From: Oikopleura dioica
Taxonomy: Eukaryota > Chordata > Appendicularia > Copelata > Oikopleuridae
Length of the DNA stretch: 64,000 nucleotides
Reading direction: 5' to 3'
NCBI GenBank assembly: GCA_907165135.1
Contig: OU015568.1
Coordinates: forward strand, 5,464,501 to 5,528,500
The notes below the pieces were generated by a model, which ran no database searches, had not been told where the DNA came from, and was given only the letters and a program-made list of their open reading frames with translations. Position numbers and translations under genes: made by a program. Shown piece by piece: positions 54,612-62,212 of this stretch; position 1 is the first letter of the stretch; every line of letters begins with the position of its first letter.

Positions 54612-55087
54612 ATGAATTTATTTTTCAATTTTTTCGTTTTGGCGAATTCTTTGTCGATTTTCAGATTGAATGAGATTTTCAACAAATGTCTTATTGGTAC
54701 GAAAAAAGGATGAAATATTTTATCAAAAATTATATTATTTTTTACAGTAAATTTTATCAGGAGATGGCATGAATTGACAAAAATCATGATAACTTTGACC
54801 AAAATTCTGGTCAAATTTTAAACCAATCAGATATTTGTATTTAGCCTGTGGGCCAGTCAGATTTCAGAAAAAAAATTTGAAAAAATTCGACTTGTTTTTT
54901 TCATTCTTTCGTCAATTCTTTCAACCAACCTGTATTTATATTTTGATTTTATTCTATTTTAGACATTTATGGAACACTCGAGTTTGACCAGTCGCCTTGG
55001 GATGGGTACCATTCTGCTGAAGAAAAGTGCGATAATATGATCAAGCTTCGGATCGTCAAAGATGGAGTCAATTTGCAAAAATCTTGA
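54612..55087 (+). CDS. Small secreted protein (69 aa)
   Basis: Exons 54612-54696 and 54963-55087 join in phase by a GT-AG intron. MNLFFNFFVLANSLS is a signal peptide. The mature part has two cysteines (NKCLI, EKCDN) and the motif EFDQSPWDGYHSAEEK. No family is recognised. It converges on the minus-strand gene whose stop is at 55152; the palindrome CAAATAAATGTTTATTTATC lies between them. Confidence 0.55.
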
Positions 55088-55142
55088 TTCTGAATTGGAG
55101 AGTTTTAACAAAATTCATTGTTAGAAAAAAAAACTCACAGCA

Positions 55143-55156
55143 AATAAATGTTTATT
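55143..55156. promoter_or_regulatory. Palindromic polyadenylation signal serving two convergent genes
   Basis: AATAAATGTTTATT reads AATAAA on both strands. The plus gene stops 56 bp upstream, and the minus gene's stop codon overlaps the reverse-strand copy. Confidence 0.5.
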
Positions 55157-55804
55157 TATCAGAAAAAGACTTGTCGAAGTTCTCAATGATATCAAGGATG
55201 AACTCGAGTCTGCGGATGAAAACAAAGGCGGCTCTGATGATCAGGGTTCTAAATCTGAGCGGAAAATCAGAAGTCGAGTCGAGTCGAGTCGAAAGCGTTT
55301 TTGAAAATCGCTAGTCGAGTCGAGTCGAGTCGAGTCGACTTAATCGACTTCTTAGTCAAAAAGTCAAAAAACTGGAAAAATATATAAATTTAGTCGAAAA
55401 AGTCGAAATTTAGTCGAAAGTCGAAAGAAAAGTCGAAAAGTCGAAAGCAAAATAGTGATTATTTTCGATTTTTTCGACTAGATTTTCGACTTTTTCGACT
55501 AGATTTTTCGACTTTCTCCATTGCTCTCGACATTGCTCTCGACTTTTTCGACTAGTCGACAATCTAGTTGACTCATAGGCTCAAGTCGAGTCGAGTCGAG
55601 TCGACTTATTTTCCCAACCAGTCTAGTCGAGTCGAGCTAGTCTTTTCGACTAAGACTCGACTCGACTTCGACTAGTCGATTAAGAACCCTGCTAATGATT
55701 TCTTCATCCTCCTCACCTTCGGGTAGATTGAGCATATTTCTCAGCATCTCGATACAGTCGCTTTCCGAGTTCAGCATTGAAAAGTCGAAGCCTTCTTCAA
55801 TCAT
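55152..55804 (-). CDS. Small acidic protein (64 aa) interrupted by a hAT-like element
   Basis: From ATG at 55804 the frame encodes MIEEGFDFSMLNSESD... up to EEDEEI, then the element (55242-55691) intervenes, then the frame resumes as IRAAFVFIRRLEFILDIIEN and stops at 55152. Removing the element and one 8-bp duplication gives 65 codons with no stop. No signal peptide. It looks helical and acidic; family unknown. Whether the element is spliced out or kills the gene is unresolved. Confidence 0.5.
55242..55691. mobile_element. hAT-like element in the exon of a small minus-strand gene
   Basis: Ends CAGGGTTCTAAATC and GATTAAGAACCCTG; 8-bp duplication CTGATGAT/CTAATGAT (55234-55241, 55692-55699; 7 of 8). 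The interior is rich in GTCGAGTCGAG and AGTCGAAA. Closely related to 9276-9720. Confidence 0.82.
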
Positions 55805-56232
55805 TTTCCAAAGAAAAAGCTTACTTTTCTGTCAGAAAAGCTTTCTTTTATACTTTCTTCTTACTACGCCACCAAGTTAAAAATATCAAAAATTAAATGA
55901 AGCCGATAAAAATAACTCTGAAGCTTCGATTTTTGAAGCGTCGAATAGACGAGACATTCCCTTTTGTTTCATAAAAAAAAGCTTCGAATTTAGAAACACT
56001 TCCAGGTGGCCATCTTATGACGTCTGACACGTCACGTCTCAAATCTACCTAAAAATGACGTCATTTTCTTTTTTGAGCAAGAAATCTTAGTCTACTGTTA
56101 TTGACAAAAATCATCGATTTTGAAGAAAATAATCAAGCAAGAACCCAACCGCGCCTGGGGCTATTTCGCGTTGACTGAAAACTCGGCGGGATTCTAGTGC
56201 TTGCTCATCATAAGTAAACTCTAACTTTGATC

Positions 56233-58602
56233 ATGCAAAAATTCTTCATTCTAATAGTCCTTTCCGTGTTTTTGTCGAGCCTCGTTTTCTTCAAGCTCTA
56301 CAAAATTGATGAACTCAAAAAAGAGGCGACGCAGATTTTAATTTCGAACTTTGCAGAGAATAATCAAAATGAAAAAGAAGAAAGGAGAAGTTTTCGAAAA
56401 AGTATTTATATTTCAGGAAAAATGCTCAAAAAGATTTTCATCGGCCAAGATTGTCAATACAAATTCAGAAATTCAGAATCAAGATTGAATTTCGCCTATG
56501 AATTTCGATGTCGTGTAGACATTGTCTAGTAGACAGTCCTTATTATTGGCGATAGACAAATTCGGTAGGGTTGGAGTTTCTCGTTTTTGATTGGCTACCG
56601 AGCGAAAATACCGGCTTTTGATTGGCTTATGCGAAAAATACTGTCTTTTGATTGGCTAAAGTGAAAAATACCGGTTTTTGATTTGCCAACGCGAAAAATA
56701 CTGGTTTTTGATTGGCTAACAGGAGAAATACCGGCTTTTCATTCGCTTACGCGAAAAATACTCGCATTTGATTGGCTTAAATGACAAAAAAACCACCTTC
56801 ATTGTATCTGACTGTATTGACTAAACTAAGGAACTAACGTAAAATGAAATAAATTTGAGCACAGGAAAAGCTGCATTTCGATCTGGCTCCTCAATGCTGG
56901 GCACTCTACTCGACAAGAATCCAAATTTGATTTACTATTTTGAACCGCTGACTGGTTTCATTGGTCCAAATGGCGACAACGTCACTGAAAAATGTAAATT
57001 CGCCATTTTTCCTCCTTGATTTCAAGTCAAAATTTTCAGCTCAAGAAACGCAAATGGATCTTTTGGCGATGGCGTTTGAGTGCAAATTGCCAAGAAAAAC
57101 GCCAGAAATGAAGGCCGAAATGCAGATTTCAAAGGGTTGCGATAAAAGCAGGGATGAAAATGGAGCGAAGAAGTTCTATTGCGAGTCGTCGCAGTTTTTG
57201 AGAGAGACGGTAGCGCAGTACTACGGATCGTCGAGGTTTTGTCAGAAGCCATTTTGTGATAAGGAAGATCAGTTCAGGTAAAAAATAATGAGATTTCACG
57301 AAAAAAAATGAGATTTCAGGAAAAAAAATGAGATTTCATGAAAAAAATGAAATTTTACGAAAAATAAAATTTCATGAAAAAAATGAAATTTTACGAAAAA
57401 ATGAAATTTTGAGAAAAAAAAATGAGATTTCATGAAAAAAAATGAGATTTCACGAAAAAAAAAATGCCAATTTTCTTTTTCAGTAAAAAAAATCGAGCTG
57501 GCGATTGCAAACGCCTCTGCAAAGACCCCTTCAAAATCGAATCCAATCCCGATGCTCTGAAAAACCAACAATTTTTCGAAGAAAAATGCCAAAACAGCTT
57601 AGGGGTTGCAATCAAAGAGCTGCGGATTGATACGTTATCTCGTTTCAAGCGGCTTTACGAGGAACCGGAGAAATTTGGAGAATTTAAGTTTGTGCACCTT
57701 GTCAGGGATCCGAGAAGCATGCTGGCGTCGAGGATCAAGCTGGCGCAGAATTATGATAAATTGAAATGGGGAAATATGTGGCCAATGACGCTAGAAAGAA
57801 GCATGGAAAAACACTGCGATAAGGATGTCAGGATCTTTAGGAAAAGGCTCAATTAATACTTTTAGCCAGAGAAATCATGAGATTTCACGCACGAAAACCT
57901 GTGTTAAAACCTGAGACTCAGGTCCTGAGTCAGGGTTTTCTGCAAATTTCTGGTAAAGCTGCTTTGCGGCTTTATTTTGAAAAAGCCGCAACGCGGCTTT
58001 TCATTTCAGCTCATTCAGACCCTGACTCAGGTTTTCAACTCAGGTTGCCTTACCGCGCCAACAGCAAAAACACACATTTTGAGCCTTTTGATTCAGGGAA
58101 ATTCAAAACAACCCAGAAATCCGAAAACGTACAATAATCATTCGCTACGAAGATATGAGCATGCATCCGTGGGAGAAAGCAACTGAAATTTACGACTTTC
58201 TAGGGCTCGAATTTGATGATGAAACAAGGGCTCAATTTGAAGAAGCGACTGGAATTCATCGAAGACGAAAAAGAAGGTCTGAAAAGGAAGCTCAAGGCCC
58301 TGTGTAAGTTTTCAAACGAATTCGAGGTTTTTGAAAAAATTTCTTTTTAGAAAAGTTGTCGATTCTCATATCGATATCTTTGGAGTTTCAAAAACAAAAT
58401 CGTCCTCAGAACTCCTCGAAGGCTGGAGAAAAATATCGGCCACGAGCTGGGCAGTACTCTTCGATATTTACTGCTGGAAAGAAGTTGTCGAACGATGATG
58501 GATCTGTATGGCTACAGAAGAGTCATGCAGTACAAAAATGATGGAAAAGTTAATTTAGTTGGGGAACATTCTTTGAATACTTCTTGGGTTCCCCAATTGT
58601 AA
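56233..58602 (+). CDS. Carbohydrate sulfotransferase (Golgi type II), with a 3' frameshift
   Basis: Exons 56233-56512, 56865-56993, 57040-57277, 57484-57831, 58097-58303 and 58351 on. A signal anchor (FFILIVLSVFLSSLVFF) is followed by the 5'-phosphosulfate loop FRSGSSMLGTLLDKNP and the 3'-phosphate motif FVHLVRDPRSMLASR, both diagnostic of PAPS-dependent carbohydrate sulfotransferases (CHST1/3-like). RYEDMSMHPWEKATEIYDFL matches the family's next block. The 57831/58097 junction is in frame only as CAG|GA...CAG|G. In the last exon the frame ends at a TGA (58496) inside the expected CWKEVVER...MDLYGYRRVM block; the motif continues in another frame to a TAA at 58600. This is a single-base deletion in the gene or an assembly error. 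AATAAA lies at about 58612. Confidence 0.78.
56585..56775. repeat. Tandem array in sulfotransferase intron 1
   Basis: About six units of roughly 32 bp with consensus GCGAAAAATACCGGTTTTTG followed by ATTGGCTAAC. Confidence 0.75.
57283..57470. repeat. Low-complexity tandem array in sulfotransferase intron 3
   Basis: About ten units like ATGAGATTTCATGAAAAAA or ATGAAATTTTACGAAAA fill the intron almost completely. Confidence 0.75.
57888..58050. repeat. Family A element in sulfotransferase intron 4
   Basis: AACCTGTGTTAAAACCTGAG at the left, GCCGC arms, and CCTGACTCAGGTTTTCAACTC at the right, within the intron inferred to be GA-AG. Confidence 0.65.
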
Positions 58603-58937
58603 ATTTTCTTGAAAATAAATATTCCAAAAAGATGATCATTAAGCCCTCTTTCTATTTAAAAAAAAACAATAAGTGAGCATATTTATCGGAAAAAAGCGCT
58701 TGTCAGGGCAAATTCAAAAGCAGTTTCGTGTGAAAAATGACAGGAGTCACCCGAGTTTGTATATAAAATCGACCTTATCCGGCTTTTGCCAACAGAGGGT
58801 TCTTCGGAACGCAAAAACGTCACAATAGAGCGCCACCGTGGTAAATCCGTTTTTCGTCCGCAGCGCATAAAAGCACCGGTCAGTTGCTTTCACGAGCAGA
58901 CTTAGATGAACCTTAAAATCTGAAAAAAAAAGAGAAA

Positions 58938-59415
58938 ATGAAGCTTTTCGGAATCGTTTTTGCTAGCGTCAGTGCTGTGACTTGGGAAAAAATGGACGAG
59001 AGAAGAGCTGAATTTACTGGGTAAGATTTAAACGACTTGCATTGAGACACCCTTAATTTTCTACGATTATCAACAACTTCCTAGTCGACTTGATGCCGAA
59101 GGACGAACCCGTCTTTCAAGCCGATACGATCAATTTCTCCAAAACGCTCTGGATGCTGTCCCCGAGGATAACCTCTCCGTCGACGGGTGCCAGAACGTCT
59201 GGGGCATTGATGACGAGAGCGACGATTCTTTCGACCCCGCGACCGCGACTCACTGCGAATACGGGCGCAAATTGGCTCGCAACTACCTTCGACTTGTCAA
59301 GAAGGACCTCTGCTTGGACGGACTTGAGCGAGGAGGAAAGAGCTTGAGGAACAATATTGAAAAGAAATTCGCTCAGGTGGTCAAGTTCACTCGAGCCAGA
59401 GACTTCTGCCAATAA
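58938..59415 (+). CDS. Secreted protein (137 aa), unknown family
   Basis: Exons 58938-59020 and 59085-59415 join in phase by a 64-nt GT-AG intron. The leader MKLFGIVFASVSAVTW is hydrophobic. The mature protein has four cysteines (DGCQNVWGI, THCEYGRKLA, KDLCLDGL, RDFCQ), one at the C-terminal end, and an Arg-rich helical start. No domain is recognised. AATAAA at about 59426 lies before the stop of the convergent calcineurin-B-like gene, whose stop codon is only 23 bp away, so the 3' ends overlap. Confidence 0.7.
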
Positions 59416-59438
59416 TTTTTATTCGAATAAAAGCTTTA

Positions 59439-60311
59439 TTAATAACCAACAGACATTTTGAGACCGACAACTGCTTCGTCAAGCGAGTTCAAAAACTCTT
59501 CAAGGCTGACTTTGTGTTTGTCTCCTTCGGTTGTTTCGAGAATAACTCGCTTTGAAATTTGCTTTAGTTGCTTGACATCAACATCCTTTCCGACCATCAA
59601 AAGGAGAATATCGAAAACATGAGTGTGGTCGATTTCGTACGTCTCGCCCAAATCTGAAATTTTTTTGAGAAAAAGACGAATTGTTGAGGAAAATCTTATC
59701 TTCCAAGAATATAAAAATGGGGTGCCCTTGTTCATCCCGTAACTAACTGCAGGTGTCCCCTTGTTCATCCTTGGGCCACGTAGCCTTTCTCCCTTTTTCA
59801 AGAACCGAAAAGGATCAGTTTTTTGAGGCTACGTGGCCCAAGGATGAACAAGGGGACACCTGCAGTAATTTTGGGGATGAACAAGGGCACTTTTTTTTTG
59901 AAAACGACTTACCAAAGAGTTGATAAAGAAGAGTTGCCTTTTTCCGCGGCGAATTAATCGCATCTGGTGGCGTGTTCTTGTCGCATGGCTGAAAAACTGC
60001 GATCAATTTGCAGAACGATTCGAAATCGCAGTGACCAGTCGAGTCCAAGAAGAGGGCGATAATCCTCTCAGAAAGGGGGTTCAAATGAAAAGCGTGAATT
60101 TCATCGAAATCATCTGCATCGAGTTTTCCTTTATTATCCTTGTCCAGCTCGCAAAATCTCTTCCACAAACGATGAACGGTCTTTACCGGCAATCTTGAAA
60201 AAAAAATAAATTATTGGAATTTTTTTTCTTTAAAAAAACTTACTCGCAAGTTTCAGCAATTTCATTAACATCAACACTTTTCGAAATACTTCTTGATTCT
60301 CCCGCTCCCAT
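59439..60311 (-). CDS. Calcineurin-B homologous (CHP-like) EF-hand protein, 187 aa
   Basis: Exons 60311-60244, 60193-59913 and 59653-59439 join in phase by GT-AG introns. MGAGESRS is an N-myristoylation signal. The rest follows the calcineurin B/CHP plan: a first EF-hand loop (DKDNKGKLDADDF), NPLSERIIALF between hands, and LLLMVGKDVDVKQLKQI and VSLEEFLNSLD near the end. Only the first loop keeps canonical calcium ligands; loops 2-4 are degenerate (DSTGHCDFE, LGETYEIDH, ETTEGDKHK). Usual length is about 195 residues. Likely role: membrane-bound adaptor of an Na+/H+ exchanger or phosphatase, with reduced calcium binding. Its second intron contains a hairpin MITE. Confidence 0.8.
59718..59895. 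repeat. Near-perfect hairpin MITE in the CHP-like gene
   Basis: GTGCCCTTGTTCATCCC at one end and GGGGATGAACAAGGGCAC at the other; inner arms CTGCAGGTGTCCCCTTGTTC pair through TTGGGCCACGTAGCC with their complements. Arms total about 70 nt. Confidence 0.8.
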
Positions 60312-60455
60312 CGTTTTTTCTCGATGTTTTGACAGAATTAAAGAGCGCATTTCTCAAGATAATAAAGCCTTAATTTTACGATCAGTCGTCATTCAGAATC
60401 AGAACGCCCAAGTAAATCTTATTATAAGACCAATAGCAAATTATAAAAACTGATT

Positions 60456-60660
60456 TTATTCGAATACAGGTCTGTTTAGCTGACTGTAACTGGCAATTTC
60501 AGGTTCAGAAAGTTCATGATTGAAGAAAATATTACCACTTCGTTTCAAATTTCTCCATTCTGAGGGGTCAAGGAAGTCGATTTTGAAAGAACAGAGACCT
60601 TAAAATAAAGAGGAACAAATGAAAAAGCTTCTTACCTTGTAAAAAGAGAAAAATCTTCAT
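60456..60660 (-). CDS. Tiny secreted protein (55 aa)
   Basis: Exons 60660-60636 and 60598-60456 join in phase by a 37-nt GT-AG intron. MKIFLFLQGLCS is a short leader; the mature part (FKIDFLDPSEWRNLKRSG...) is acidic and ends RPVFE. AATAAA overlaps the stop codon. It lies 144 bp upstream of the CHP-like start on the same strand, so the two may share an operon. No family is recognised. Confidence 0.5.
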
Positions 60661-61059
60661 GTTTTTTTTTTCTTTTTGACTTCAAATGAACCTGTTGAGT
60701 TCGACTCATCAAAGTTTTTATACGAGGTCTTGATTAAAAATTCGCCGCAGACTCGTGCCAACGAGCGAGTATCTCCTGCATTTGTCGGTTTTTGAGTAAA
60801 TTAAGAAGTTATTAAGCTGAATATTGAATGATTCGGGGCATATTTGGGAGGTTGATTTTGTTTATTGTTCTTGGAAAAGATTCCAGAGTCGATTCAGGAT
60901 GAGCCGAACTCGTTTGAGCTCCGTCATCTTCAAAATCTTCTTCAAAATCTCAAGTGTCCGGTCAGTTTTTCTTTGGCCACGCAGAGTTACGCAGCATACC
61001 GGACATGAAATCCTCTTCATTTTAGCCATTTTGCCTCGTTTTCCCCGAAATTCGAAAAG

Positions 61060-61691
61060 ATGCGGTTGCTTCTTTTTCTCGTAGCAGCATGCAACTTCGA
61101 AATTGTCCACTGCCAAATTTATAAAGGAATGAGAGCTGCTGACTATGCCAAAATGACCAAGGGCCCGTCACAGTTTGGGAAACTGAGGACGAGAGGAAAG
61201 ACGTTGCCACCGCCAGTGGAAGAGACCATGATTTTCGGCGCCTGGCTTCAGGGAAATATGAAGAGTACCAAATGGGTAACGCTCTTTCTTTTGATTTTCG
61301 AGCCTCATTTTGACCCCTAGCTCCATCTTTTTCAACACCACGAAATCAAGCTCTGGCACAATTTCGAATACAAAGAAACAAGTAAGTCCAACCTTCAATT
61401 TTGCCCTCTGGAATCGAATAAATCATTTTTAAGACTCCGAAAAGCTCGAAATCGTCTTCCATAATTACTACAAAAAACCGCTGGTGACAATGGATATCAC
61501 CAAATATTCACAAGAGGTGATTTCTATTCATCATCTTTATCCTCAACCGCTTTCTCTAGAAATTGATAAAATTGCTGAAACACCAAGGATTTTACCGACG
61601 ACGATATCAGTTTGAAAAAATGAACGAGGACCAAGCAGAAGCGCCATTCATCAAGTACAAGTGGGAACCTGGCAAGATGGAACTCCGATAA
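61060..61691 (+). CDS. Selenoprotein M-like secreted protein lacking the redox motif (163 aa)
   Basis: Exons 61060-61275, 61321-61381, 61434-61516 and 61560-61691 join in phase by GT-AG introns. After a signal peptide (MRLLLFLVAACNFEIVHC) the region from VEETMIF onward matches the Sep15/SelM thioredoxin-like domain: LWHNFEYKET at the YHN strand, PLVTMDITKYSQEKLIKLL for the IPLSEMTRDEI helix, QGFYRRR for LGFYRK, then KYKWEPGK near the end. Where SelM has CGGU (Cys-Gly-Gly-Sec), this reads FGAW: Phe for Cys and TGG (Trp) where TGA encodes Sec. It therefore cannot do thiol/selenol chemistry. Likely an ER-lumen or secreted binding protein. AATAAA at about 61724. Confidence 0.75.
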
Positions 61692-61699
61692 TTGAATTG

Positions 61700-62212
61700 C
61701 TTCTTTTCTGAATCTTATTGAAAAAATAAATAATCCAATCAAAACCATTTGATATCACCATGACGGAAATAATCCTCTAAGCTTCATTTTCTGACGGAGC
61801 ATTGAGGATATACCGTATTGAATTACAGTCAATTCTGCCTTTATAAACCGAGTTTTTCCGGCTCAAAAATTCTAGGGGAAATAATGAAGATTTTACCATT
61901 CACGCTCGGGGTCGAAAAAATACATGCTTTTTCTAGAGAGAGCTTTTTTCATCCTTCAGAAAGAGCCGCAAGAATCGTAAGTAAAAGCGTTCATTTTTGA
62001 ACCGATTTCAAAACAAGATGAACTGCCCTTCCCTGGCGGCTGACAAATGCTCAGATTGCGGTTCAAAAAGCCGCATCTTATCATTTTATCCGCAGCTCAT
62101 CCCGTGGAAATTTCGCATCTGGTTTTTTTTCTGATAAGAAGGTCTATAAAACTTCGGAAAAATAAATAAAAATAAGAAAGAGAAATTAAATTCAAATTGA
62201 ATTTTTTCTTCG
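61700..62212. other. Intergenic region before the astacin gene
   Basis: Only short frames without features. AATAAA-like sequence at 61724 belongs to the SelM-like gene. AT-rich leader sequence precedes the astacin ATG. Confidence 0.45.

Noticed and set aside
60862-61030. 55-codon minus-strand frame with a CPVCC motif
   Set aside because: Its start lies only about 30 bp from the divergent start of the SelM-like gene, leaving no promoter space, and no homology was recognised.
61230-61260. Selenocysteine codon in the SelM-like gene
   Set aside because: The codon at the Sec position is TGG, not TGA; no in-frame TGA is present in the exon.
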